Shown in pieces: positions 34,201 to 46,566 of a stretch of DNA of 64,000 nucleotides (position 1 is the stretch's first letter; every line of letters begins with the position of its first letter). The translations under genes and the position numbers were made by a program. Source of the stretch: Simmondsia chinensis (Eukaryota; Streptophyta; Magnoliopsida; Caryophyllales; Simmondsiaceae); assembly GCA_018398585.1 (NCBI GenBank), contig JAGTTD010000007.1, positions 35,182,911 through 35,246,910 of the forward strand, written 5' to 3'. Under the pieces are notes generated by a model. It saw nothing but the letters and a program-made list of their open reading frames with translations, was not told the origin of the DNA and ran no database searches.

Positions 34201-34508
34201 ACACCTGGATGGCCCAAACGGTCATGCCACAGGGTGAACATTCTGCAATCAGTTAACTTTTGGTTAACTACTGTATTTGATTCAATCGGGTTTATGTAAG
34301 TATAGTATAACCCGGAAGAAAGTGCTGACAATTTTTTCACTATTTTCTTTCTTCCTGAAGATTCTTTATCGCCCTCATTTATTATCTCAATATGATAACC
34401 ATTTCGACAAATATCTCGAAAACTGATTAGGTTTCTCTGTGAGTAGTTTTGTCCCTTTAGGGAACATAACATGTGCTCTTCCGGAGCCTTCAACCAAATT
34501 TGAAACAC
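31261..34508 (-). pseudogene. pol of Copia element 1 (integrase, RT, RNase H)
   Basis: Integrase (33705-34508) shows the LWHDRLGHPG zinc-binding start and YIMVLIDASTRCSHV core. RT (32091-33527) shows YKWVFVRNRNKKNEV, KARFVAQGFSQRPGIDYEET, LMDVVTAYLYG and SLYGLKQSGRMWYNRL. The active-site YVDD reads YVED. A frameshift near 32085 leads into MKDLEKTKYCLGL and RNase H (31261-31800, ending with CEDNAACIAQIKGG). Several frameshifts and the YVED change make it inactive. Confidence 0.85.
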
Positions 34509-34739
34509 CTGATATAAAAATCTTCTGGTTCTTTAATGAGTGTGAGAATTCCCAACGATTCTCTTAACAATATTTATACCCGGATGACTCAAACAGTCAT
34601 GCCATATAATAAAAGCCTTTTGGGTCTGTTAACTTCTTGTTAACTATCCCAACGAGTATATCAGAATTAAATATTATTTCTTCAGGAAATATGATATATG
34701 CTCTTCTGGAGCCTTTAATAAAATATTAAATAGATTGGC

Positions 34740-34885
34740 CAATAAGTGTAGCCATATGAATAACTGATAATAAGTAGGCGATATAGCTGACCATATGAAT
34801 GACTAATAATAAGTAGGCGGCATAGCCGACCATATAAATACTGAATAAGTAATAAAAAGTAGGCGGTTTAACCAGCCATGAATAT
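34740..34885 (-). repeat. 40-bp minisatellite in the gag region of Copia element 1
   Basis: ATAAGTAGGCG with a GACCATATGAAT partner recurs at 34769, 34809 and, less exactly, near 34850. The repeat sits between the integrase and gag remnants. Confidence 0.6.
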
Positions 34886-35379
34886 GCAAAGTTGAAAATA
34901 CGAAAAACTAAAGTTTTTCTTTTTCTTTCATTTCCTCGTTATTAGTGAACATTTTAAATTTTGGTCCAATCAGGGTACCAAAGTACCAGTTATTATGACT
35001 GCGACTATAGCCTCATCCACGGCCCTGACCATGTCCACGTTTACAACCTTGACCATGTCCCTGCTGGTCATATGTCAAAGCATTTACTTCAAAGAATGGT
35101 TCACATCCAGTTGGTCATGTCTAATGATTTTTCATCAACAATTCATAGCTTTATTCAGCAACGAGGAGAAATGATATTAACTCTGAGTATTTTTAAATCC
35201 CCGTTCTCAAAATTGCTGCTGCAGGGTCATATTCGAAACACGAAAAGGAGAGAGTATTTTCTCTAACATATCCTCATCAGTAATATTTTTACCGCATAAT
35301 TGCAGTCGGGAGGTAATTAATACTAAACATTGCAGAGTTATACTAGCTTATAGTTTTAAAATCCTGCAACCGCAGGTGA

Positions 35380-35660
35380 ATTCATTCATTGCGAACTTTA
35401 GGGGAATCACATACTTTGGTGATCGAACCTCTCCTTTAAATTCAGTCAAAGAATGTATGAATCCTTTACTGTAATATACTCAGCTTTCAATCCTTCAGGG
35501 ATATGATGCCCGAGAAATATCATTGCTTTTGACTCGATCCTGCAGGAATGCGCTATTACCCTTTTTAACCGTTTGAGATTCACAACATCGGGGTGGATCT
35601 CAAAATCAGGGGTCTAAGGCAAATAATGTTTGCCAGATATATTAAGAGCAATAAACTCAA
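35380..35660 (-). pseudogene. gag remnant of Copia element 1
   Basis: The minus-strand peptide HHIPEGLKAEYITVKDS is the conserved gag motif found upstream of this type of Copia pol. Frames around it are broken, and 34530-34739 and 34886-35379 show no clear domain. Confidence 0.6.
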
Positions 35661-36551
35661 AATTAATAAAATTATAAATCACAAAGATTAGAGAAGGTAA
35701 ACTTACCTCAAGCTTATATAATCTTTGTCTGGGTAGAGACTCGTGCTGATAACGTGTTATAAAACTATAGAGATATTATACTCTATAGGAAGGTAATAAA
35801 AAGACAAACCCAAATATAATTAACAAAAAATAATAAGTATTTTATATCAGAACGAGACTATTTTATTTAATCTTTTTTTCTCTTCTCGTTTCTTTCTTTG
35901 TTTCTCTCTTTTTCCTTTTTCTTTCTCTTTTTTTTCCTTTTTCTTTCTCTTTCTTTTACTCCTTTTTATCACTTGTTTGGTGCTGTGTTCTGAGTACATA
36001 TATACATACATAAATAGATATTTTATATAATTTTTAATTTTCTATAATATTTAATAATATTCAACTTGACTTTAAAATTTGTACCAAAAAAATATCCAAT
36101 ATTTACAACAATAATAACAAAAAGAATTAACAAATGATAGAGAAAAATGTCAAAGTTTTTTAAAATACAGAAAAAATATCAAAATCATATAAAATATTAA
36201 AAAACAAAGAAAAGCATAAAAAAAGAGTTTTGTCGAAAAATAACGAAAACGTCAAAAGAAATGCAACACACACAAAATATTGTCAAAATAAAAGTTGTCA
36301 AAAAATATGAAAAAATATAGATAATTTAAAAAAACAAAAATCGGACACAAAATTATAAAAAATTGCAACGAACACTATTAGGGATAATATTTGTATTGAT
36401 ATTATATTGATTATATATTGAAAATATTCTGTAATTATTCATACTCTTTCTATTATAAATACATGCCTCAGTAACCCTATTGGATATGCTCACTAACTTT
36501 CTTTCTCACAGGTTATCAAAGCATACAAAACCTTAAACATTAATCCCTTCT

Positions 36552-36584
<33 letters not shown>

Positions 36585-36599
36585 CGTGGCAGGTCTGAA

Positions 36600-38566
36600 A
36601 CCCTAACCCCAATCCTAACCTAGCCGCCGCCCACCACCGGCGACCCCTCTCGGCCACTGCTTTGCCTCCTCTGTCGCTGCTCCCGGCCGCCTCAGTCGCC
36701 CCTGCCTATGCCGACTCTGCTTCAGCGTCGACCCGCCCTCCACTGCCAGTCCTACCTTACCTCTGCTTCGTCATTGCCACTCCTCTTCCTCGGTCCGACA
36801 GCCATCGACCTCCATGGCCGCCTCCTCCTCCACCTCCTCCTCCCTTCTCTCTCTCTCTCTCCAACATTGACATATATCCTCCCCCCTCACCGGTCACCGA
36901 CCCTCTCCACTGGACACGGCACCCTTTGCCCCTCTCAATCGGGTCCTACTACCGCCGTGCCCTCCTCCCCACTAGTGGTTGCCGCCGTGCCCGCCGTGCC
37001 GTCGTCTGCCTCTCCCGCACCTGGTGGGTTCTTGTTACTGCCACTTCCCTCATCTTACATTGATCCGGTCATGTCATCTACATCTCACGGTCTCTACTCC
37101 TCCGAGTATAATCTTGGACTTCCCCTTTCGTCTTTTAATTTCTCCAGTTATTCATCCCCTCTCATGACTGGGGCACCACCTCTCACGGCCCTCCCTCCCC
37201 ATGTGAGCCCTCTTCCCCCCTCCTCTATTACAAATCTCGTTACAATTAAGCTGGAAACGCCAACAGACTATACCACCTGGTTAGAACAAGTTTCCATTGT
37301 TCTCCGTGCCCATCGACTCATGGGTTTCGTCGATGATTCATACCCTTGTCCTCCTAATCAAATCTCCACACCCACGGGTCAATATACCTCAAATCCTGAT
37401 GCCCTAACCTGGTCCTATATAGACCAAAGTATTAGGGCTTGTTTGTCTGCATCCCTAGCTCAACCGGTCCTCAATGATGTCATACATCATCCCACATTTC
37501 GTGAGATGTGGAACGCCCTCGCAAAAAGTTTCCGTGACCACTCTCTCGCTAAGGAATTTGATTTACGCTCTCAACTTGGAACCTGACGTAAAGACAACAA
37601 AACCATGACCGCCTATCTCACTGAACCTAAAACCATAGCTGATGACCTGGCGGCCATAGATTCTCAAGTCTCAAACCTTGAGCTCCTTCACTATGCTTTG
37701 TTTGGTCTCCCACCGAAATATGCCGCGTTTAACATGTTTACTCGCCAGTCGTCTAGTGACCCTTCTTTTGAACAACTCAAGACTGTACTCCTATATGAAG
37801 AGGCTACGCTTTCCCGCATTCATGCTCGATCCCCCGCTGACCACGGTCATGCTCTTGCTCAGTGTGCCGCCAGATTCCTCGGGGTCAAGTCGGAGTTGTG
37901 CAGGGCGTGCTTGCAAGGGTCATGGACGCAACAACAACAATCGCAATGGGAATAGTGAGGGACGTGGATCCCATGGTCAACCACCCCCATCACAATTCTG
38001 GTACAGATATGGCTTCCACTGGTGCTCCAACTTATCCACAGAACTGAGGTTGTCCCGCAAGTATGAATACTCATCCACCTCATGATGGTATACTCGGTAC
38101 TGGTCCCTTAGTTTGTCAAATTTGTCATCAAACTGGTCATGCAGCCTCTCTTTGCCCTCACCGCTTTGTCCACTGGGATCTCTCCCAATCCCTCTCGTCC
38201 ATGTCTGTTAATGATGATGCTGATCCTACATGGTACCCTGACTCTGTAGCGTCTAATCATATGACATCCAGCTCAGGTATTTTAAATAAACACACTGTTT
38301 ATCGTGGTTCAAAATTAATTCAAGTTGGCAATGGGTCCTTACTACTGGTCACTCCTGTTGGTTTCTCCAAAATTCGTACTAAAACTCGTGACCTCATGCT
38401 TCCTAAGGTTATGTTGGTTCCTGGTCTCACATTTAACCTTTTGTCTATTAAGCAGTTGTGTCATGATAATAATTGTGTAGTTGAGTTTGAATCCTCCTTT
38501 TTTTGTGTCAAGGACAAGGCTACGGGAATGCCTCTCCTTAGGATACACAGTGAAGGCCCTCTGTAA
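36600..38566 (+). pseudogene. gag and protease of Copia element 2
   Basis: A proline/serine-rich N-terminus is followed by SITNLVTIKLETPTDYTTW, MGFVDDSYPCPPNQI, and EFDLRSQLGT followed by a stop. The zinc knuckle CQICHQTGHAASLC is intact (about 38117). The protease motif reads WYPDSVASNHMTSS, so the active-site DSG is DSV. A 32-G run (36553-36584) lies in the leader. Stops and frameshifts near 37586 and 37955 break the frame. Confidence 0.85.
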
Positions 38567-39821
38567 GGGTTTTCTCCGCACCCCACTGGACTTGTTGCAC
38601 AGACCGTCTTGGCTGAGCTCTGGCATAGGTGCTTAGGTCATTTAGGGCATGCTGTTCTAGACACCTTACGTACTCGTTCTTTGATTCCTGCTATTTCTAG
38701 TTCCAGCTCAATAAAACATTGTCACGCATGTTGTTTGGGAAAATCACGCTGCTTACCGTTTTCACGTGTGCTATATGATACAAGTTTACCTTTGCAAATT
38801 AATTCATTCAAATGTTTGGCAATTTCCGGTTGTGTCTGATTATGCATTTCGTTACTATGTGTTATTTGTTGATGATTTTACTCGCTTTACTTGGCTTTAC
38901 CTGATGCAATAGAAGGATGAAGTGTACTCCATCTTTTTAGATTTTAAGACCCTCGTTGAAAACCAGTTTAATCTCAAAATTAAATGTTTTCAAAATGATG
39001 GAGGCCACGAGTTTGACAATAGGCCTATGGCTACCCTTTGTGGCACCCACGGCATTCACTTTCGTCTTTCCTGCCCTGATACTCCACGACAAAACTGGGT
39101 AGCAGAACGAAAGCATCAACATATAAGTGAAATGGTACGGACCCTACTTTTTTAGGCACGCCTCCCTCCTAAATTTTGGGCTGATACTGCTCGTTACATA
39201 ATTAATAGGTTGCCTACTCCACTTTTACAAAACTGATCCCCCTTTGAAAAACTGTTTAAAAAGGCGCCTGACTTTTTGGGTCATTGGGTGTGCTTGTTAC
39301 CCTAACATCACATCCCGTACTCCTCATAAACTGGCTCCCCGCTCTGTATCCTGCGTCTTTATTGGGTATGCAGGACGGTATAAGGGGTATCGCTATTTAG
39401 ACCCCACTAGTGGTCAAGTCTATACTAGTCGACATGAGTATTATGTTGAGCATTTATTTCCCTATCCTGACATTGTGTCTAGTATGCATGCGCCGCCACG
39501 CTTAGGCCCGACCTTAGTTGACATCCCGTTGCCTAGGCTCCTCCTTGCCCATGCTCACCACACACTGGGCCCGTACGCTTCGGGAACTCCTTAGGTGATC
39601 CCACCTGTGCTGGACCCTGGTATTGTCATGGCATCCCCTATAGCTGCACCTCTGTCCCCCGCCCCCCCTCTCGGCCCCTTCCCCGGAACCCGCAACCGTC
39701 GTTTCCACGATCGGGACGCCTGAAGGTGTCGCTTCAGGGGGCGCACATCAAAAACCCTAGGCTGGACCTTCTGTGGCCTCCTTGGACGGTCTTCCTGCTC
39801 CCTCCCCTATGCCAACCAGGC

Positions 39822-39854
<33 letters not shown>

Positions 39855-41410
39855 ACCGGTGTCCAATGTCCATCCCATGCATGCCCATCTTAAGGATGGG
39901 ATTCGCAAATCCAAACACATTCTGTCCCTTAGCTTGGTTGTTGTGGTTCAGGAACCTACTTATTGTTCTCAGGCAGCTAAGAATCCTCAGTGGCAGGAAG
40001 CCATGGCTGAGGAATTCAACGCTCTCATTCAAAACCAAACATGGGACCTCGTTCTTGCCTCTTCTTCTCAAAATGTGGTCGGTAGTACTTGGAAGTACAA
40101 AGTCAAGTATAAACCTGATGGCTCTGTTGATCGGTTTAAGGCTCGTCTTGTTGCTCAGGGTTTTCACCAGCGTGAGGGCCTTGACTACTTTGAAACATTT
40201 AGCCCTGTTGTTAAACTGACCACCATCAGGTTCATCCTTGCCCTCGCTATCACTAACAAGTGGCCCATTCGCCAACTCGGCTTTAAAAACGCCTTTTTAC
40301 ATGGTTTTCTAAATGAAGAGGTATACATGAGTCAGCCTCCTGGGTTCATCCACCCGAAATTTCCCACACATGTATGCTACCTGCGTAAGGCTCTGTATGG
40401 CCTTAAGCAAGCACCACGAGCTTGGTTTCATATTCACTTTTCATACATCGGTCCCCTGCTGCCATTGTGTGTCTCCTACAGTACGTGGATGACATTGTCC
40501 TCACTGTTTCCGAACCTTCCCTACTTGCTTGCCTCGCTGCCTCTCTTTCAACCTAATTTGCAATGAAAGATCTCAGCCCCCTTCATTACTTCCTTGGCAT
40601 CAAAACCAAACGCACCTGCCATGGCCTTTTCCTTTCTCAACATAAGTACACCCTTGACCTATTAGGTTGGTATGACAAGCTTGAGGCTAAACCTGTACAA
40701 ACCCCCTAACCAGCTCGGGAGCAACCTTCTGTGGGTAATGGGTCTCTACTACCTGACCCGACCGAGTTCCGTAGTGCGGTAGGTGCTCTTCAATACCTAA
40801 CCATGACTTGTTCGGACATTGCATACACGGTTAACCTTGTCTCTCAGTTTATGCACGCTCCCACTACTTCCCATTGGTAGATGGTTAAACGCATCCTCCG
40901 ATACTTGAAGCTCACGCCTGACCACGGCCAGACCATCGCACTAGGCTCCTGCACCTCTATTATCGCATATGCTGATGCTGACTGGGGTGGCTGTCCTGAC
41001 ACGTGTCGCTCCACAACAGGGTTTGCCTTGTTTATCGTGGCGTGCTAAGAAGCAGCCTACAGTTGCCAAGTCTTCCAATGAGTCTGAATATGGAGTTGTT
41101 GCTAAGGTTGCTGTTGAATGTGACTGGATCCGCTATCTCATGCGTGACCTAGGCTTGCGTCACTCAGGCCTGATCGTTGTGTACTGTGAAGACGTTTCTG
41201 CTATTTACCTGGCTACTAATCCTATTTCTAATGATCGTAATAAGCACGTCGACGCTGACTTTCACTATGTTCGTAAGAAGGTTGTTAAGGGTGATATCAA
41301 GGTTCGATACACTCCTACCATCAAATAGGTTGCTGACATATTCACCAAGGGGTTGGCTAGTGATCGCTTTCGCTACCATAAAGTCAATCTGCATGTTGGT
41401 CCCTCTCGCA
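38567..41410 (+). pseudogene. Integrase, RT and RNase H of Copia element 2
   Basis: Integrase shows LWHRCLGHLGHAVLDTL, HCHACCLGKSRCLPF and the core piece CPDTPRQNWVAERKH. RT (39859-40566) shows [39 protein letters not shown] and [13 protein letters not shown]. The LDVKNAFLHG aspartate region reads [10 protein letters not shown], so one catalytic Asp is lost. YVDD survives in another frame at about 40483. RNase H ends near VRKKVVKGDIKVRYTPT. A 32-C run (39823-39854) lies in the integrase-RT linker. Confidence 0.85.
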
Positions 41411-41560
41411 CAGATTGAGGGGGCGTATTAGGGATAATATTCGTATTGATATTATACTAATTATATGTTGTGAATATTCATAAATTATTTCTACTCTTTC
41501 TATTATAAATATATGCCTTAGTAACTCTATTGGGTATGCTCACTAACTCTCATTCTCACA

Positions 41561-41740
41561 AAGACAAAAGAGAAAATCATCTGAGAAAAATCGGAAACAT
41601 ATTGAAATGCAGAAAATATTAAAAAGATGAGAATTAAAGCAAAGAAATTTATAAAAATATTGAGAAAATGTAGAGAAATACAAAATAAAAAAGTCAAAAA
41701 ATAGAGTATTTTCTATAAAAAAAAAAAAGAAAAAATGTCA
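41561..41740. repeat. A-rich degenerate repeat tract, part 3
   Basis: It continues the texture of 30300-30528 and 36111-36375 (AAAATATTGAGAAAATG, GAAATACAAAATAAAAAAG). Confidence 0.5.
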
Positions 41741-41785
41741 AAATTTGTTGAATAATACACAAGCTAGTTTATTCTCTTACGATTC

Positions 41786-43075
41786 ATGGGTGTTGTTTTC
41801 TTTTCGAGTCTTCTATTGTATTATTTTCCATCATCAAGATCCATTATTCTAAAGTTGCAAAGGAGATTGCTCAATTTCGACTTGACTTCTTTTGGGAGGA
41901 TCTTCACAATCTCGAAAGCAAAGTCTGGCAAGATGGAGTATTATAGAACTCCTGAAAGAGCTAGGTAGACTTAGCATTCCAAATTTCTCTAGCCGAAATT
42001 CTTCTCTTCTCTTCAAATGGTGGTGGAATTTCAATGTGGAGGACTCATCCCTCTGGAAAAGAATCATACAAAGCCAAATACGGTCCATATCAATTACATT
42101 CCACCGCCGCTCCTTATGTGTCAAAGATGGGACTCTGGAAAGACATATGTTTAGTGCAAAACATCTCAGACCCAATTAATTCCACTATAACATTTAGGCT
42201 CCATTATTAGATTGGTGGCGGTAATAAAATACTTTTTTGGGCAGACACTTGGATTGGAGGTCATTCCCTAAGGAACAAATATCTAGGACTTTTCTCCATC
42301 TCTACCCAATAACTTGCCACCACGGTGCATACAAGCTTTTGGGATGGTATTAAATGACACTATAACTTAGGTTGGCATCGTGAGTTACTTGAATGGGAAG
42401 TCTAGCTAAGAACAGAGCAAAACCTTGACCTACAAACAGCTTCTCCCTCTCCTGTAGCTAATGCTGTCTTGACTTTGAAACAAGATCCAAAAAGTAGCTT
42501 CTCAGCCAACTCTTCTCACAGGGCTGCAATTTTTGTGGTAACTCAATCACAGAGCAGGTCAAAGAGTTTGGCGTGGGCTCGTTTCCCTCTCTATTGAGCT
42601 ATTGGCTTGGTTGACCCTTCTTGAGAAATTAAACACAAGAGAGAGGTTTGTGAGAATTGAGATTCTCAACAATAATCAAAATTTTCGCCCTTTTTATTCA
42701 GATAGCATTGAATTGTGCATGCATCTTTTTCTTATTTGGAGGTCATCTTGGAATTTTTAGACCACTGTAATGCAATGGTAGTTGATCACTCTATTTGCCC
42801 AAACAACCTCAAAAACTTGATCCAGCAAAGGGAATTTCTTTTGTTAAAGGCTCATCCAGGAAAGTATGGCTCATGTCTTTCTCCGTGGTAGTCAACGCAA
42901 CTTGGGAGTCAAGAAATGATACGTCTTCCAGAACTTTGCTCCAGATTGGACACACATTATTAACACTATAAAATTAAAGGTCATCATCTGGTTCCTAGCA
43001 ATAGTTGGTTGTACTAACATAGCCATTCATCACTACCTGAAAAGACCCCCATGGATTGATTTTCGATACAACTCC
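41786..43075 (+). pseudogene. L1-type LINE relic, C-terminal reverse transcriptase region
   Basis: Broken frames read NFSSRNSSLLFKWWWNF, EDSSLWKRIIQSK, then GGGNKILFWADTWIGG and SLRNKYLGLFSIS. This is the zf-RVT-like segment at the C-terminus of plant LINE ORF2. Many stops follow. 43076-43620 shows nothing I can name. Confidence 0.7.
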
Positions 43076-43625
43076 CAAATGCAGATCCAGATCGAGATTG
43101 ACTATCACACATATCTCTTAGCTACCTTCTTAGACATTGACCATGGGTAAAGTTAGATGTTTTAGCTTGGCTTTGGCCATACAGTGCAACTATATCGAGA
43201 TATTCTTTCCTCCGCTTCAATTCTTTCCTTTTCTTTTTGCGGTTTCTTACTCTTTTAAGAACCTCTTTACATACTTTTCTATGGACCCAGTCCTCATAAT
43301 TATTGAAAAATAAGGTTGGTGTCCACATTTTACACACCCACAAAATTAAGTTAATTATTTGTCAACATCTATAAAGATTTGGGAGAAGAAAACTTTTCCT
43401 TAAATATAAAATAAAAATTAATAAACAAAGGATCATATTTTTCTTGCTTCTAATATACCAATCATTACAAATACTTACAAAACTCAACACGTTTTGGATT
43501 GTTTAAATAATTTGAATACACAATATAGAAATTACATAATGCAAATGCAATCATAGTTGGTATAATAATATGAATGACACTTCTGATATATTTTGAGTTG
43601 CTCAACAATTAACAAAATATATGAA

Positions 43626-43863
43626 CAAAAGCAACATTCCAGTGCCCCAAGGGCTCCCGCCTAAGTAGGGTTTGGAGGGTCGATGTACACATCCTTACCC
43701 CTTTAAGGTGCTACCCTGGAGAGATGCTATTTCCGAGAAGCTCCAACCTAAGGGGTGCACGAGGACTTTCTAGGAGGTCGCCTATCTTAGTACTACTCTC
43801 CTCTAAGCAAGCTTAACTTTGGAGTTTTAATGGAATCTGGTGCTTACGTATTGATGCCCTCTT
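43626..43863 (-). mobile_element. 5S-headed SINE copy 10
   Basis: On the minus strand it starts AAGAGGGCATCAATACGTAA and carries AAGCTTGCTTAGAGGAGAG and GTAGCACCTTAAAGGGGTAA. It ends CACTGGAATGTTGC. It is full length but diverged. Confidence 0.85.
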
Positions 43864-43878
43864 AATACCGATCATGAA

Positions 43879-44038
43879 TATTAGGATATATTAGATTATA
43901 TTGATTTTATTCTGATATTATCCTGATATTATTCTGATATTATTCCGAGAATATTCTGTAATTATTCTTGTACTGTTTACTATAAATAGATGCCTCAGCA
44001 ACCCTATTGGGTATGCTCCACTAACTCACATTCTCACA
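43879..44038 (+). mobile_element. Solo LTR of the short-LTR Copia family
   Basis: TATTAGGATATATTAG to CACATTCTCACA, with ACTATAAATAGATGCCTCAG, matches the LTRs at 36376 and 59722. Perfect 5-bp duplications ATGAA (43874-43878 and 44039-44043) flank it, so it formed by LTR-LTR recombination. It has an internal GATATTATCCTGATATTAT triplication. Confidence 0.85.
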
Positions 44039-44229
44039 ATGAAGTATGCAACAAAAATAGCCAATTAAAATACATAAAATAAGAAGATTTTATCGTGTTC
44101 GAGACATGCAAAACTCTGTTGTAGAAAATTGATTTTTGCCGCTCTTCGAAAGTCTGGAAGAGCGGAACCAACATTTGGCTTTGAAGAATACATATATATT
44201 TCCATTCAAAATGTTATTAAAAATTAGTG

Positions 44230-44690
44230 TTATTTACATTTTAGTACTCGACGTCTTTAAAAATGATGGAAAGGACCATGATGTTTTCTAAATAATTAAA
44301 AAGCCTCTAAATTTGTATTGTATTAATAAAAAGGCTACTCTTTAGCGTGATGGCATTATTTTTCATTGATAGGTTGATGTGACAACTATTTTTTCATTAA
44401 TACTGTAGTAAGATGATAAAAATACCCTTTAATACTCTTATTTTTACTTTAGCACTCTTATTGAAGGGCATTTTTTATCATTCTACTGGAGCATTAATAA
44501 AAAAACAGATGTCACTTTAACTCTGTTGACAAAAAATGACATTATCACATCGGAGAGTAGACTTTTTATTAATACGACAAATAATTAGAGGCCTTTTTAT
44601 TAGTATTGCAAAAACTTAGGGGCCTTTTTAATAATTCAAAAGGCCAAAGTCCTTTTTATTATTTCGAAAAAGGTCAGGGTACTAAGGCTG
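44230..44690. mobile_element. Foldback MITE
   Basis: Inverted arms share ATTAAAAAGCCTCTAAATTT / AATTATTAAAAAGGCCCC, TTAATAAAAAGGCTACTCT / AAAAGTCTACTCTCC and a central AAGGGTATTTTTATCA / GAAGGGCATTTTTTATCA. No ORF is present. The TSD is not clear. Confidence 0.6.
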
Positions 44691-44699
44691 CATTTGGTT

Positions 44700-46300
44700 C
44701 AGTTTTTTAACAGCTTAAGATTGTGAAAAAGCTCTAGTTGATTGCAAGACTTGTATTTAGTTGGCATAAAAAATCTTTTTACAATTTATAGAAAGATGAA
44801 AAACCTGTTTTATAACTACGTAAAAAAAAAAGCAAAGCTGGATATTTTTCTTAGCTTATTCTAGAAAAATGTTTTATAAAACATTATATTAAAATTAAAT
44901 ATTCACCACCATGGTCTACTTTTACTTGTTATTAGTACTCCTACAGATCACCACACCTTTTACGGTCATGGGTCACTACACTCACCACTTTCCACTACTA
45001 TAACTAACTATTATCATGATTCTCTTTTACCTACTATTATTAGTTAAGGTGAAATCCGTGGTGGGATTCCTCGAAAAAGAAGAAGCTTCAAAAGAAGGCA
45101 TGTTGTTCTTCTTCATCCTCCGTCATACCCTGATGGCGTTGGCGCTCTATGCATGGATTACTTGGGGTAGTGCTTGTGGTAAGTGGTTCTCATCATACGA
45201 AAAAGGTGCTCACGTTTGAGATTGTTGGCATTTGATCTGTGCTGTCCTAAGTAAGATGAAATGCCATCTTTATCAATGGTACTCATTTTTCATGTTCAGG
45301 GATTTTTGCTTAGATTGGTGTGGCCCACTCGGCGTTTCGTGTCCTGAGAGTTGGTGTAGGTGTGTTTCTAGGCGTCTATAGACTTTAGGCTCTTTTGTTT
45401 TGTTTTGCTTTTTTCCTACTCGTGCGAGCTTCCTTAGGCTCCACTTTACTAGGTAAGCTGGCTTCTATTAAGAGCTTTCTCTCTAATTGTCAAAAAAAGT
45501 AAATATGTTACTCTTATAAACTTGTATCAAAACGCTTTATTCTATAAAAAAAAAAAAAAAAAAAATCTTTCTGCACTGTATAACCAAATACTTCATTGTA
45601 AGAAAATACATGTTTTAAATGGACAAATCTTTTTGAAACAAATAAGTTAAAAATAGATAAGTTAAAATAAACTGAACTAAATGCACCTAAAACGTAAATA
45701 ACCCAAAAAGTTATGGTGTCTTTTATTGATATGTACAATATGATTTATCCAAATTAGACTGTGAAACAAAACCATATATCAAAAAATAAATAATCTATTC
45801 CACATGTCTAAAATATAATTAGAAAACAGAAAAAAAAAAAAAATTTCTTAGGCTCTGATTGGAATAAGAAAAATTGAAGGAATAAAAAAAGTAACGAAAA
45901 AAGTTGAAGAGAAAGAAAATGAAGGGGAACAGTTTTTTTTTCCATTTAAAAAATATGTTTTCATGATCAAAATTTTTTTTTACTTTGTTTGGTTGAGAGA
46001 AAATCAAAAGGAAAAAATAATTATTGTCTAACTTGATAAGCCATATTCTCTTTATATTATTTAAATTATGCTTTTTTTAACGACCGTTCTTGATATTGTT
46101 CTATTAAAAATTTATTATTTAAGCACCCTAAGTTTAATTATCACATATGTAATGTATCTGACATTTTAATACATACTATTAAAGGTCTTAAAGCTTAAAA
46201 ATTTCAGAAAAATTTGATTTAGGTATATGATTTCAAAATATTTTTTAAAGTATTAATATTTTTTAATATATTAAATACTTTTGAATATATGAACACTTTT
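44700..46300. other. AT-rich intergenic stretch
   Basis: One open frame (45016-45219, hydrophobic start) matches nothing I recognise. 45290-45500 ends in a short A run after GGCTTCTATTAAGAGC and may be an old LINE tail. The rest (45500-46300) is AT-rich without features. Confidence 0.3.
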
Positions 46301-46304
46301 TATT

Positions 46305-46464
46305 GCCCATCATGAGGGTGTCTCAGTTGGTGGCGTTTCCTACCCATACAGTCATCGGCCAGAGGTCAGGAGTTTGATTCTCGGTGAGGATATACTCATG
46401 ACTTACCTGCTCATGGGGGTTTATGGGCTGTTCTCATGGGCCCCTCGTCACCAAAAAAAAAAAA
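46305..46464 (+). mobile_element. tRNA-derived SINE with poly(A)
   Basis: GGGTGTCTCAGTTGGTGGC resembles box A. GGTCAGGAGTTTGATTCTC resembles box B, 55 bp downstream. The body ends CCCTCGTCACC before a 12-A tail. The head is tRNA-like, not 5S-like. The TSD is not resolved. Confidence 0.6.
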
Positions 46465-46566
46465 GACATTTTAGATAATTATTATTATTTAAAATATTTT
46501 AAGGATTTAAATATTTTTTAAAATTTAAAAATATTAGAAAACTTAAAATTATTATAAATATAAGAA

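Larger units (their letters stand above)
30529..36110 (-). mobile_element. Copia retrotransposon (element 1), decayed
   Basis: This is a minus-strand element with a 5' LTR at 35755-36110 (356 bp) and a 3' LTR at 30529-30980 (452 bp). Both end in TTTTAT(A/G)ACA and start TG..GTAAATATTGGAT. The 5' LTR is followed by CGTTATCAGCACGAGTCTC, the expected primer-binding position. AAAGGGGGAG precedes the 3' LTR as polypurine tract. The flanks ACAAT and ATAAT form a 5-bp TSD with one mismatch. The order gag, integrase, RT, RNase H defines Copia. The 3' LTR carries about 96 extra bases including TA and CA microsatellites. Confidence 0.85.
36376..41560 (+). mobile_element. Copia retrotransposon (element 2), decayed, 135-bp LTRs
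   Basis: LTRs 36376-36510 and 41426-41560 are both 135 bp, start TATTAGGGATAATATT and end TTCTCACA. They contain TATAAATA(C/T)ATGCC. A decayed initiator-tRNA primer site (GGTTATCAAAGC) follows the 5' LTR, and TTGAGGGGGCG precedes the 3' LTR. The flanks AACAC and AAGAC give a TSD with one mismatch. Very short LTRs and the gag sequence mark a family with several members in this window. Confidence 0.88.

Noticed and set aside
39757..40275. 172-codon minus-strand frame with a glycine run
   Set aside because: It is antisense to the RT of Copia element 2. The glycine run is the C homopolymer read backwards.
45016..45219. 67-codon hydrophobic frame as a membrane protein gene
   Set aside because: No acceptor, promoter or family match, and it is surrounded by repeat debris.
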